Assembly (NCBI RefSeq): GCF_015471405.1
Contig: NZ_BLVZ01000004.1
Location: 310,001-374,000 of the forward strand
Reading direction: 5' to 3'
DNA: 64,000 nt
Origin: Pseudomonas cichorii
GTDB taxonomy: Bacteria > Pseudomonadota > Gammaproteobacteria > Pseudomonadales > Pseudomonadaceae
Shown: one piece after another, positions 15,243-23,134 of the stretch
Numbering within the stretch: the stretch's first letter is position 1
Layout of the letters: the number at the start of each line of letters is the position of its first letter
Made by a program: the position numbers and the translations under genes
The notes under the pieces: generated by a model
The model's database searches: none
Told to the model about the DNA's origin: nothing
The model's input: only the letters and a program-made list of their open reading frames with translations

Positions 15243-16114
15243 TCAATCTGCCGGCGTTAACCCGCGATTCTCGACTTCGGTCCCGGTTGCAGTTTGATGA
15301 AACGCCGGCGGGCCCTGCCTGTTATTTTTCACAAGCCTTCGAGGGGTATGAACTTGAAGGTCGAATCCTGTCGAACCCAGCAACGCCAGATGCAATGCCG
15401 CAGGTTCTGGCCATTCATGGCGCTCGCTCGGATTACAGCAAACTGAACGGCATTCTGTACCCTTTGCAGGCATCGGGCGTTGCCAGTTTGAGTTTCAATC
15501 TTTCCGGGCACAACACAACAACTGATATCCCGTTAGCAGACACTTCCCTGGCCAATAACCTGCAAGAAGCCTTGCGGTTTGCCGATTGCCTGGGCACAGG
15601 TTTCAATACCGTGATCGGCCACAGCATGGGCGGAGCACTGGCCCTGAAAGTGGCTGAAGCCCACAGAACCAGCGTCAAGAAGATCGTCCTGTTTTGCCCT
15701 GCCCTGTATGCAGATGCGGCGTATCAACAACCGTTTGGCGAGCCGTTCAAACGTGCCATTTCGGTCCCCTGTAACTTTCTCGACTCATCGTCGCTTGAGT
15801 TCCTGCGCGATTTCGAGGGAGAACTCATGCTGGTAATCGGCGAGTTCGATGGTCTTGAATCCACGGCTTTCGGCAAAGTTTCCGGTACATCGGTGGGGAC
15901 AGTGACAATAGATCAGGGCACGCCGCAAGAACGCATCATCAATAGCGCGATTCCTTATGAAGTGATCGAAGCCATTGAAAAGAACCTGCTTCCCCATCAG
16001 TTCAAAAAGCATGTTCTGCCCGAATGCGACCATGCTGTTTCGGCCTGGTTTCGCAATAACCCGGAATATGCGCAGCAACTTTCGTTAGAGATTTCAGATT
16101 TCATCAATAGCTGA
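15239..16114 (+). CDS. Alpha/beta hydrolase
   Basis: A 291-residue soluble alpha/beta-hydrolase. The nucleophile elbow is GHSMGG, the likely acid is in IGEFDG and the base in ECDHAV, so the catalytic triad appears complete. VLAIHGARSD supplies the oxyanion-hole HG motif. There is no signal peptide. It is translationally coupled to the TauE-like gene by an ATGA overlap. Esterase, thioesterase or amidase activity is possible; with the oxygenase upstream, release or trimming of a modified amino acid is a reasonable inference. Confidence 0.8.
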   Translation: MINLPALTRDSRLRSRLQFDETPAGPACYFSQAFEGYELEGRILSNPATPDAMPQVLAIHGARSDYSKLNGILYPLQASGVASLSFNLSGHNTTTDIPLADTSLANNLQEALRFADCLGTGFNTVIGHSMGGALALKVAEAHRTSVKKIVLFCPALYADAAYQQPFGEPFKRAISVPCNFLDSSSLEFLRDFEGELMLVIGEFDGLESTAFGKVSGTSVGTVTIDQGTPQERIINSAIPYEVIEAIEKNLLPHQFKKHVLPECDHAVSAWFRNNPEYAQQLSLEISDFINS

Positions 16115-16211
16115 ACTCGCCGACAGAATACCCACTCGCTCTTTTCGACTGGTCTATCGTTGAACCTGATCGCCCCATGAAGGGACGGCCGTTCATAACA
16201 TGGAGAAGTCT

Positions 16212-16442
16212 ATGAAGAAGCTGGTGATGGCGACATTCGCTGCAACTCTATTGCTGGGTAGCGTCACGGCTCCGGCCCTTGCCGAGAGCGAGCTGGAGAA
16301 AGGCGTCCGGCACGATGCCCGTGAAGTGGAAAAGGGTGTCAAACATGACGCCGAAGAAGTCGACAAAGGTGCCAAGCACGACGATGAAGAACGCCATAAG
16401 GCGGACAAGCATGTCGACAAGGAAGAGAAGAAACTTCTCTGA
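16212..16442 (+). CDS. Small secreted charged-repeat protein
   Basis: A 76-residue precursor. Residues 1-24 are a Sec signal peptide cut after PALA. The mature part is almost wholly charged and consists of about three 11-residue imperfect repeats of the form EVEKGVKHDAE, ending in a lysine-rich tail. It is probably an extended helix in the periplasm, or metal-binding through its histidines (inference). ATG 16212 has GGAG 6 nt upstream, which itself overlaps an unused ATG at 16200. Function unknown. Confidence 0.7.
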   Translation: MKKLVMATFAATLLLGSVTAPALAESELEKGVRHDAREVEKGVKHDAEEVDKGAKHDDEERHKADKHVDKEEKKLL

Positions 16443-16464
16443 CCTGCCCTGGATATCCAGAACC

Positions 16465-16491
16465 TGGCCGTCAGCCAAGAACTGACGGCCA
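16465..16491. terminator. Hairpin between convergent genes
   Basis: A 10-bp stem TGGCCGTCAG/CTGACGGCCA with a 7-nt loop lies between the plus-strand repeat protein and the minus-strand membrane protein. There is no strong T-run, so termination is plausible but not certain. Confidence 0.55.
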
Positions 16492-16497
16492 TCCCTG

Positions 16498-17253
16498 TCA
16501 TTCGCCCTTCTCGTCCTTTACTTTCTGCGCCACTTCACCGGCCATGGAAGTTGTCACTACGCCCCCCACACCTGGCACGACTCGCGTGACGGTTTCGTTG
16601 ACGGAGGTGCTGATAGTGCGGGTGTATTCCTCAATCTGAATGCCGCCACGCATGTGGGCAGAAACCACTTGAGGCGTAAGAACCGTACGGGTGATGGTGG
16701 AGCTGATGGTGCGGAACAGGTTGCCCAAGGCTGAAACGATGGAAATGACGGTCAGCGCCGCAAAGGGAATCGAGAGCCACATGATGCTCATCTTGAACAG
16801 CGCATTCCGGGTGGTCAGCCCGTTGAGGCTTCGGCAATAGATGATCGCAGCCACCAGATAAGCACTGGCAAGTACGGCAATAGCCAGCGGGTCACGAATA
16901 TCGAAGGCCAGTCGGGCAAGCAGCAGGCCGTAAATGACCACACTGGTGAGCACATCCGGGATCAGGCTTTTCAGGCCATCCACAGCTTTGGAGATGTTGT
17001 AGATCACAAAACCGATCACCACGATCCAGCCAATCACCGGGATGACAGCCAGTGCCATGATCAGCACTGACAACAGCAGGCCACGGATGATGCCGTGATG
17101 CAGGTTGTTCTTGATCAGGAAATAGACGAAGTAGCTACAGGAAAACAGCGCAATCAATGCGAATGAAACGCCAGCGGCTTCGGGTTGCAGAAAAAAGCTC
17201 AGGCAGCCCACGGCGAGCATGAAGGCCAGACACAGGTAACCACTTTGATTCAT
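16498..17253 (-). CDS. Integral membrane protein of unknown function
   Basis: A 251-residue inner-membrane protein. About six hydrophobic helices cover residues 5-185 (for example LLLSVLIMALAVIPVIGWIV). The C-terminal 60 residues are soluble and rich in threonine, serine and valine (EEYTRTISTSVNETVTRVV). I do not recognise the family. It converges on the charged-repeat protein gene. Nothing links it to CRISPR function apart from location. Confidence 0.65.
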   Translation of the reverse strand: MNQSGYLCLAFMLAVGCLSFFLQPEAAGVSFALIALFSCSYFVYFLIKNNLHHGIIRGLLLSVLIMALAVIPVIGWIVVIGFVIYNISKAVDGLKSLIPDVLTSVVIYGLLLARLAFDIRDPLAIAVLASAYLVAAIIYCRSLNGLTTRNALFKMSIMWLSIPFAALTVISIVSALGNLFRTISSTITRTVLTPQVVSAHMRGGIQIEEYTRTISTSVNETVTRVVPGVGGVVTTSMAGEVAQKVKDEKGE

Positions 17254-17368
17254 TGATGTTCGTCCATGACGGAAGCTCTGCGCATCCTGCGAGGTTGGGC
17301 CGAGCCGTGATTGAAGTTACAGCGGTATCGGCGTGACATCATTCATCTTTAAAAGTAATCCATCGCTC

Positions 17369-18250
17369 TCACTTCAACGACGCCTCAAGAAACCCCACCA
17401 GCGCCTGCATCCGCGCACTGCGGTGCTTGCGCGAGGGCACCAGCAAAAGAATCGGCGCGCTCTCGAACGACCAGCCCGCGAGTACCCGCACAAGGGCGCC
17501 GCTCTGGATGGCATCGTTTACATCCCACTCGGAGCGCAGGACCAACCCTTGATCCTGCTCGGCCCAACGGCGCGCAACGCTGCCATCGTTGCAGAGCATC
17601 GCAGGCTCGATACGCAGCGTATGCCGGGCGGTCTGTTTGCGCAGGTGCCAGAGCGTGACGTCTTCTTCGTTTTCGCGAATGCAGATGCAACGATGGTTAG
17701 CCAGTTCGGCCGGGCTCTGCGGTACACCGTAAGTTTTCAGATACTGCGGGCTGGCACACAGCCAACGCTCGTTTTGCACCAGCGTGCGGGCAACCCATGA
17801 GCTGTCATTGATGCTGCCGATATGGATCACGGCGTCGCTGTCATACCGATCAGGCCAAGGAGTTTCGCGCAGGTCCAGATGCAGGCGCAGCCCTGGGTGC
17901 AGCTTCGCAAACCGGGCGAGCAGTGGCGCGATGCGTTGGCGACCGTAGCCGAAGGGCGCGGCGAGTCGCAGGGTGCCGCTCAACTGATCGTCTGGCTGCT
18001 TGAAAGACTCGGGCAGTGCTTCCAGCCGCTCCAGCAAGGCTGCGCTTTCTTTGGCAAAACGCTCGCCTTCCGCCGTCAGGCTCAGGCGTCGGGCATCCCG
18101 ATTGGCCAGGTTGGAACCCAGCAAAGCCTCCAGCTTGCGCAAGCGCATGGACAGCGCCGGAGGTGAAACATTGAGGGTTCTGGCGGCTGCGCTCAGGGAT
18201 TCGGAGCGCGCCAGGGTCACGGCCAGACGCAGATCTTCGATGGTGATCAT
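17369..18250 (-). CDS. LysR-family transcriptional regulator
   Basis: A 293-residue LysR regulator. The N-terminal winged helix (residues 3-62, ITIEDLRLAVTLARSESLSA, then SPPALSMRLRKLEALLG) is followed by a periplasmic-binding-like effector domain from about residue 90. It is divergent from the D-serine dehydratase-like gene, with 95 bp between them that hold a palindrome suited to LysR binding. The usual logic makes it the activator of that divergent operon, with an amino acid or derivative as effector. The effector is inferred, not seen. Confidence 0.9.
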   Translation of the reverse strand: MITIEDLRLAVTLARSESLSAAARTLNVSPPALSMRLRKLEALLGSNLANRDARRLSLTAEGERFAKESAALLERLEALPESFKQPDDQLSGTLRLAAPFGYGRQRIAPLLARFAKLHPGLRLHLDLRETPWPDRYDSDAVIHIGSINDSSWVARTLVQNERWLCASPQYLKTYGVPQSPAELANHRCICIRENEEDVTLWHLRKQTARHTLRIEPAMLCNDGSVARRWAEQDQGLVLRSEWDVNDAIQSGALVRVLAGWSFESAPILLLVPSRKHRSARMQALVGFLEASLK

Positions 18251-18258
18251 TCAATTTT

Positions 18259-18272
18259 ACTTAATCATAAGT
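18259..18272. promoter_or_regulatory. Probable LysR binding palindrome
   Basis: ACTTA-ATCA-TAAGT is a perfect interrupted palindrome just in front of the LysR start codon, of the size of a LysR box. It lies in the divergent promoter region shared with the PLP enzyme gene. Confidence 0.55.
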
Positions 18273-18345
18273 GACAGCCGATTTAACCATGGATTTACGG
18301 TTGATCAGTAGAGTGAGGCCATCAGTCGACATTGGAGAACCGACC

Positions 18346-19482
18346 ATGCCCACCGCTCTCTCTACTCTTGAAACGCCTGCTGCGATCATTGATGTGGCCA
18401 GAATGCAGCGCAATATCCAGCGTATGCAGCAGCGCATGGACGGCCTGGGCGTTCGCCTGCGCCCTCATGTCAAAACCAGCAAGTGCCTGCCGGTGATCGA
18501 GGCGCAGATAGCAGCAGGTGCCAGTGGTGTCACGGTGTCGACCCTGAAAGAAGCCGCGCACTGCTTTGCGGCCGGGATCACTGACATTCTCTATGCGGTC
18601 GCCATGGTGCCCGGCAAGTTAGCTCAAGCACTGGCGCTCAAACGTCAGGGTTGCAAGCTGAGCATCATCACCGACAGCGTTGCCGGAGCTCAGGCCATCG
18701 TCGCTTTTGGCCAGGAGCAAGGTGAGGTGCTGAACGTCTGGATCGAAGTCGACAGCGATGGCCATCGCTCTGGAATCAAGTACGACGACGATGTGCTGAT
18801 CGAGGTCGCTCAGGTGCTGCATGACGGCGGAATGCATCTCGTCGGGGTCATGACTCATGCAGGCTCCAGCTATGAACTGAACACCCCCGAAGCCCTGCAA
18901 CGGTTGGCCGAGCAAGAGCGTTATCAATGCGTCAGCGCCGCCGAGCGGATTCGGGCGGCAGGGCTGCCGTGCCCGCAGGTGAGTGTCGGCTCGACACCCA
19001 CCGCGCTGTCGGCTGCCGATCTGCAAGGCGTCACCGAAGTGCGCGCCGGGGTCTATGTGTTCTTTGATCTGGTGATGCATAACGTCGGTGTGTGCCAGGC
19101 CGATGAACTGGCCTTGAGCGTTCTGACCACGGTCATCGGCCATCAACTGGACAAGGGCTGGGTGATTACCGACTCGGGCTGGATGGCCATGAGCCGCGAC
19201 CGTGGCACGCAACGTCAGCAGCAGGATTTCGCCTATGGCCAGGTGTGCAGCGAAGACGGCCAATGGATCGACGGCACCCTTCTGCACAGCGCCAACCAAG
19301 AGCACGGCATCGTGACTCTGCAAGCGTCAGCAGGCAGCGACCTGACCGCCTTCTTCCCGATAGGCAGCCGCCTGCGCATCCTGCCGAACCATGCCTGCGC
19401 GACGGGTGCGCAATTTCCTCATTACCACGCCCTTGATGCCAATGGCGAAACGCACATCTGGAGTCGTCTGCATGGCTGGTAA
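18346..19482 (+). CDS. D-serine dehydratase / D-threonine aldolase-like PLP enzyme
   Basis: A 378-residue fold-type III PLP enzyme (alanine racemase-like barrel plus C-terminal metal domain). K43 in RPHVKTSK is the PLP lysine. H349 and C351 in LPNHACATG are the metal ligands typical of the DSD1-type D-serine dehydratase and D-threonine aldolase group. ATG 18346 follows GGAG. Its stop overlaps the RidA-family gene by 11 nt. Dehydration of a D-hydroxy amino acid would release 2-aminoacrylate, which RidA proteins hydrolyse, so a dehydratase role fits the context better than an aldolase (inference). Confidence 0.8.
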   Translation: MPTALSTLETPAAIIDVARMQRNIQRMQQRMDGLGVRLRPHVKTSKCLPVIEAQIAAGASGVTVSTLKEAAHCFAAGITDILYAVAMVPGKLAQALALKRQGCKLSIITDSVAGAQAIVAFGQEQGEVLNVWIEVDSDGHRSGIKYDDDVLIEVAQVLHDGGMHLVGVMTHAGSSYELNTPEALQRLAEQERYQCVSAAERIRAAGLPCPQVSVGSTPTALSAADLQGVTEVRAGVYVFFDLVMHNVGVCQADELALSVLTTVIGHQLDKGWVITDSGWMAMSRDRGTQRQQQDFAYGQVCSEDGQWIDGTLLHSANQEHGIVTLQASAGSDLTAFFPIGSRLRILPNHACATGAQFPHYHALDANGETHIWSRLHGW

Positions 19483-19867
19483 TCCGATTGACCTGATCCA
19501 CACCCCGAATGCTGCGGCACCGGGCGGGCATTATTCACAGGCCGTGCGTCATCAAGGCTTGTTGTGGGTGTCCGGCCAGTTACCGGTACGCGCCGATGGC
19601 AGCCACAGTGTCGATGAGCCTTTCGAGGTACAGGCCACGATTGCCCTGAATAACCTGATGGCGATTCTCGAAAAGGCTGACAGTGGGGCAGATGATCTTC
19701 TGAAGGTGACCGTCTATATCGTCGGCATCGAACACTGGCCCGCGTTCGATCAACTCTATGCCCGCTGCCTGGGCCAACATCGCCCGGCACGCGCGGTGGT
19801 GCCCGTGCCGGTTTTGCATCATGGGTATCTGATTGAGATCGAGGCGGTTGCGCGGTGTGAGGACTGA
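19472..19867 (+). CDS. RidA-family enamine/imine deaminase
   Basis: A 131-residue YjgF/YER057c/UK114 (RidA) protein. The C-terminal signature RPARAVVPVPVLHHG with EIEAVA includes the arginine that binds the carboxylate of the enamine substrate. Residues 20-35 (APGGHYSQAVRHQGLLWVSG) are also characteristic. It starts inside the end of the PLP enzyme gene (11-nt overlap), so the two are co-translated. Members hydrolyse reactive enamines released by PLP enzymes, making it the probable partner of its neighbour. Confidence 0.85.
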   Translation: MAGNPIDLIHTPNAAAPGGHYSQAVRHQGLLWVSGQLPVRADGSHSVDEPFEVQATIALNNLMAILEKADSGADDLLKVTVYIVGIEHWPAFDQLYARCLGQHRPARAVVPVPVLHHGYLIEIEAVARCED

Positions 19868-19869
19868 CG

Positions 19870-20436
19870 TCAACGCAGGAACCCGGCCCATGCCGACACC
19901 AGCAACAACACCGCCATGCCACGGTTCAGCCGCTGCATGGCCTGCCCGGACTTGAGCAGCCGCGCCGATCCACGGCCCAGCAATGCCCAGCACGCCATGC
20001 AGGGCAGCGATACCAGGAAGAACACCAGCGCCAGATCGACCACCGTGCCCTGGCTGAAGACACTGACGACCGCCAGCGCCATCATCCATGTCTTGGGGTT
20101 GACCACTTGCAGGCCTGCCGCGCCGACAAAACCGAGCCGTTGCTGTTTGTCGTCCTGCTCGATGGTGCTGGCACTGGTGAAAATCTTCCACGCCAGCCAG
20201 GTCAACCACGCCACACCGACAACCGACATCAGCGTCTGAGCACCCGGAATCTGTACCAGAGAACGTCCCACGCCAGTCCCGACCACCAGCACCAGTGCCG
20301 CTGCGCCCATGCAGCCACCGAAAATGATCGGCAGGCTGGCCCGCAGGCCATAACGGGCGCTGTTGCTCAGGACCAGAATATTGGTCGGGCCAGGGGTAAT
20401 CGAGGAAACAAAGGCAAACAGCAGGAAGGACAACAT
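19870..20436 (-). CDS. LysE/RhtB-family amino-acid exporter
   Basis: A 188-residue membrane protein with five to six helices and the LysE-family start SFLLFAFVSSITPGPTNILV; the TPGPTN motif is diagnostic. QVVNPKTWMMA is the second conserved motif. ATG 20436 has GGAG upstream on the minus strand; a GTG two codons earlier is less likely. It converges on the RidA gene with 2 nt between the stops. It probably exports an amino acid or a homoserine-like compound, which suits the adjacent amino-acid enzymes. Confidence 0.85.
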   Translation of the reverse strand: MLSFLLFAFVSSITPGPTNILVLSNSARYGLRASLPIIFGGCMGAAALVLVVGTGVGRSLVQIPGAQTLMSVVGVAWLTWLAWKIFTSASTIEQDDKQQRLGFVGAAGLQVVNPKTWMMALAVVSVFSQGTVVDLALVFFLVSLPCMACWALLGRGSARLLKSGQAMQRLNRGMAVLLLVSAWAGFLR

Positions 20437-20486
20437 GAGCACAACTCCGGAAGCGGGATGCGCTCATGCTCGCCCGGTATGCGGCC

Positions 20487-21329
20487 TTAGTCTGGAAGAT
20501 CCGTGCAGCGGTTTCGATAGGCCGATGGTGTCATGCCGTTGGCTCGCAGAAACCATCGACCCAGGTGGCTCTGATCGGCAAAACCCAGGTCACTGGCAAC
20601 CTGAACGGGCAACGCTCCGGCAGCCAGCATCCTTCGGGCCTGGGCCAGACGCAGTTGCACAAGATAGGCATGGGGTGGCAAGCCAAATGCCGACTTGAAG
20701 GCACGACTCAGACGAAAACGATCCACGCCGCAGACCTGAGCCAGCTCATCAAGGCCAAGATCGCGTCGAAAGTTGGCATGCAGATAGTCACGGGCGCGCA
20801 AGGCGACCTGTGGCAGACGCGGGTCCTGATTCTGCCGAAGCCGCCAGCGCAGATTGCCGGTCAGCCGCTCCAGCAATCCATCGAGCGCGCTTTGCCGGAA
20901 CAACCGCGTTTCCTGCCCATGCAGCGCGGCAAAAGCAAAAAGAGTGGCGTTGGTCAGTCGCGGGTCGCTTGCCAGAGTGCTGGCGAACCCCAGTTGATAG
21001 CCATCTGGCGCGTCTTCAAACAGCGAGGGCAACTCACGGGCCACCCAGTCCGGGTCGAGGTAAAGCATCCGGTACGTAAAACCGTCTGCACTTGGCGCAT
21101 CCCCATCATGAATCTCCCCCGGCTCCAGCATGAACACCTGCCCCGGCGTACAGGCATAACGCTGCCGCCGACAATGAAACTGCTGCACACCCTGCTCCGT
21201 GACACCCACCAGATAACTGTCATGCCAATGCGGATCGTAGACATGAGCATTCCCCTGGAAATGGGCATGCAACGTCTCGATACCGGTGTCGCGGTCCTGA
21301 GCAAGATTGATCCAGTTGCTCTGAGTCAT
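20487..21329 (-). CDS. AraC-family transcriptional regulator
   Basis: A 280-residue regulator. The N-terminal half is an AraC-type cupin sensor (HWHDSYLVGVTEQGVQQFHC, then GQVFMLEPGEIHDG). The C-terminal 100 residues carry two helix-turn-helix motifs (LGLDELAQVCGVDRFRLSRA, and VASDLGFADQSHLGRWF). The start at 21329 (MTQSNWINL) was chosen because sequence upstream is not protein-like. It lies 50 bp upstream of the LysE-type exporter in the same direction and probably controls it. AraC regulators paired with LysE exporters are common. Confidence 0.9.
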   Translation of the reverse strand: MTQSNWINLAQDRDTGIETLHAHFQGNAHVYDPHWHDSYLVGVTEQGVQQFHCRRQRYACTPGQVFMLEPGEIHDGDAPSADGFTYRMLYLDPDWVARELPSLFEDAPDGYQLGFASTLASDPRLTNATLFAFAALHGQETRLFRQSALDGLLERLTGNLRWRLRQNQDPRLPQVALRARDYLHANFRRDLGLDELAQVCGVDRFRLSRAFKSAFGLPPHAYLVQLRLAQARRMLAAGALPVQVASDLGFADQSHLGRWFLRANGMTPSAYRNRCTDLPD

Positions 21330-21576
21330 GGTGGGCTTACAGGGTTTGGGGTCGGGTTGAGTGTTATCGCGTATGGGAGGCGGGAAGTCTAGAAGGTTTG
21401 TGCAGGGTTGGCTGATCACGGCCCTCAAAACCTGTAGGACCGGATTCATCCGGGAAAGGGGTATTTCAAACGACATATCTATGTCGGACGTACCCTTTCG
21501 CGAATGAATCCGCCTACCGAGTAAGGCGGATCAGTTAAGGTCATGAATTACTTTGTGGGAGGCAGCTTGCTGGCGA
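21330..21576. other. Intergenic region with REP elements
   Basis: No gene is supported. It carries a REP-like pair (GGATTCATCCGGGAAAGG near 21439 and CCTTTCGCGAATGAATCC at 21495-21512) and a GTGGGAGGCAGCTTGCTGGC element at 21554-21573 that abuts the inverted CRISPR remnant. Confidence 0.5.
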
Positions 21577-21652
21577 CTTCAGTGTCATGCAGGCAGCTTA
21601 GAAACGCCTGGGTGAATACCTGCTCGACCGAGTCGAGTTCACTGCCGTGTAG
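21577..21652 (+). CRISPR. Inverted CRISPR remnant: degenerate repeat, 32-nt spacer, half repeat
   Basis: A plus-oriented degenerate repeat at 21577-21604 (ends GGCAGCTTAGAAA but starts CTTCAGTGTC) is followed by exactly 32 nt (21605-21636). A truncated plus-oriented repeat GTTCACTGCCGTGTAG follows at 21637-21652. Five nt later the minus-oriented array 3 begins. The CTTAG ending matches array 1, not array 3. This is the tail of another array fused head-on to array 3. Confidence 0.8.
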
Positions 21653-21657
21653 CCAAA

Positions 21658-22045
21658 TTTCTGAGCTGCCTATACGGCAGTGAAGTCGCGGCGCTGAGAG
21701 CGCAGCTTCGTTGGGTCTTTCTGAGCTGCCTATACGGCAGTGAAGTCGCGGGTTTTTTATTGCCTGGAGAATCGCATTTTCTGAGCTGCCTATACGGCAG
21801 TGAAGACTGTGAAACAGTTCCGAGAATATTTGACTTGTTTCTGAGCTGCCTATACGGCAGTGAAGCGTTGGGTACGTCTGCCGCTGCCCGTGCCATTTTT
21901 CTGAGCTGCCTATACGGCAGTGAAGCCCGCGCCGCGTAAGCGCCGCCTGACCTGAAATTTCTGAGCTGCCTATACGGCAGTGAAGAGGTTGGTAAGGCGG
22001 TCGCCCCGGAACTGCCATTTCTGAGCTGCCTATACGGCAGTGAAG
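21658..22045 (-). CRISPR. Type I-F CRISPR array 3 (7 repeats, 6 spacers)
   Basis: Seven identical repeats on the minus strand, at plus-strand starts 22018, 21958, 21898, 21838, 21778, 21718 and 21658, with six 32-nt spacers. All have the GTATA loop and CTCAGAAA ending and none is degenerate. The natural leader-distal end therefore appears to be missing, having been cut and joined to the inverted remnant at 21577-21652. The leader is on the right, back to back with that of array 4. Confidence 0.98.
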
Positions 22046-22177
22046 TAGACACTCTGCTAGATAACCTACAGTTTTCAAAGAAAAATATGCACCAAAAGCT
22101 GTTTTACCCTTTTTTTTACCGAGTTTTGTAAGTCATTGATTTTTAAAGAACGAATCTGAGGCGAAAAAAAGAGGGTC
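22046..22177 (-). promoter_or_regulatory. CRISPR leader of array 3
   Basis: A 132-nt leader with an IHF match on the minus strand (AATCAATGACTTA, 22129-22141). It keeps the A/T-run inverted repeats and the TTTTTCTTTGAAAAC block. It is nearly the same as the leader of array 2. Confidence 0.85.
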
Positions 22178-22425
22178 AAAAAAGGGTTCATTGCTGGTGC
22201 ATTTCTGTCTGAGCACTGTCGCGGCCAAGGCCCCTTCCACGAAAATGTATTGCCCTCGATACCTTGTCGCAGATAAATCAAATCCCCGTGGGAGGGGCTT
22301 GCCCGCGACAAGGCAACACACGGTGACTCTCGCAGTGCTGGCACCATTGTCGGGAGGCCTTGCGCTGCGGTTGTTCGGTAATCGAGGGACGATGAGGCCG
22401 CGAGTCTGGATCAATTGCTGATCCT
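22178..22425. other. Spacer between back-to-back CRISPR leaders, with REP pair
   Basis: A REP/BIME inverted pair (22218-22240 and 22288-22309) fills most of the gap between the divergent leaders of arrays 3 and 4. No gene is supported here; the open frames across it are shadows of repeats. Confidence 0.6.
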
Positions 22426-22557
22426 GACCCTCTTTTTTTCGCCCACCATGCACCCTTTTAAAATCAATCACTTACAGAACCGACGAAAAAAAGGGGTAAA
22501 ACGATCGCAAGCTCATATTTTTCTTTGAAAACGTAAGGTTATCGAGCAGAGTGTCTA
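22426..22557 (+). promoter_or_regulatory. CRISPR leader of array 4
   Basis: A 132-nt leader with the IHF match AATCAATCACTTA at 22462-22474, 83 nt before the first repeat, bracketed by ACCCTCTTTTTTTCG and CGAAAAAAAGGGG. It is the leader nearest to the cas operon on the upstream side. Confidence 0.85.
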
Positions 22558-22825
22558 CTTCACTGCCGTATAGGCAGCTCAGAAATTTCCAAAGTTCGAT
22601 AGACACAACGGAAAGTCCTTCACTGCCGTATAGGCAGCTCAGAAAGCTTGGATGGGCCAACCGTTTCAATGCAGATGCTTCACTGCCGTATAGGCAGCTC
22701 AGAAACGAGCGCGGCAAGCCGCTTGCCGGTGGGGTCTCTTCACTGCCGTATAGGCAGCTCAGAAATACGACCCGGTCACTAACGGTCATCTGCTCTGATT
22801 AACTGCCGAACAGGCAGCTCAACAC
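22558..22825 (+). CRISPR. Type I-F CRISPR array 4 (5 repeats, 4 spacers)
   Basis: Repeats start at 22558, 22618, 22678, 22738 and the degenerate 22798, with 32-nt spacers. Loops are GTATA and endings CTCAGAAA. The last repeat (AACTGCCGAACAGGCAGCTC core) has lost both ends, as expected of the oldest unit. It is oriented toward cas1, which starts about 310 bp downstream. Confidence 0.97.
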
Positions 22826-23134
22826 CAATCAAATCATCTTTCTAAAAACCATAAACAACTGATTTACATAAATTTAAAGCACTCACTGTAGGAGCGCGCT
22901 TGCCCGCGACGGCAATATTCCTGACGACAGATGTGTATCGACTCTGTCTATGCCGTCGCGGGCAAGCACTCTCCTACGGCCCTTTCCGTAACTCCCTTCG
23001 TACACAAATCGCGGACTGGTCTTTCTGACACTCTGCCGCTCCCCGGCTCAAAAAACATAAAGCGCCGCCCTACGCTATCGGCTATATATGTTTCCTCTCA
23101 CCGGCCTAGTGCCATTAGTGGTAGTGCTTCTTTC
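22826..23134. promoter_or_regulatory. Upstream region of the cas operon with REP pair
   Basis: An inverted REP pair lies at 22888-22910 and 22955-22977 (GTAGGAGCGCGCTTGCCCGC and its inverse). The following 150 bp lead into cas1 and must hold its promoter; no convincing -35/-10 pair was assigned. The open frame running in from 22931 is not supported as coding. Confidence 0.5.

Noticed and set aside
22931-23134. N-terminal extension of Cas1
   Set aside because: The extension starts in a REP element and its sequence is unlike Cas1; the family start MDDISS is at 23135.
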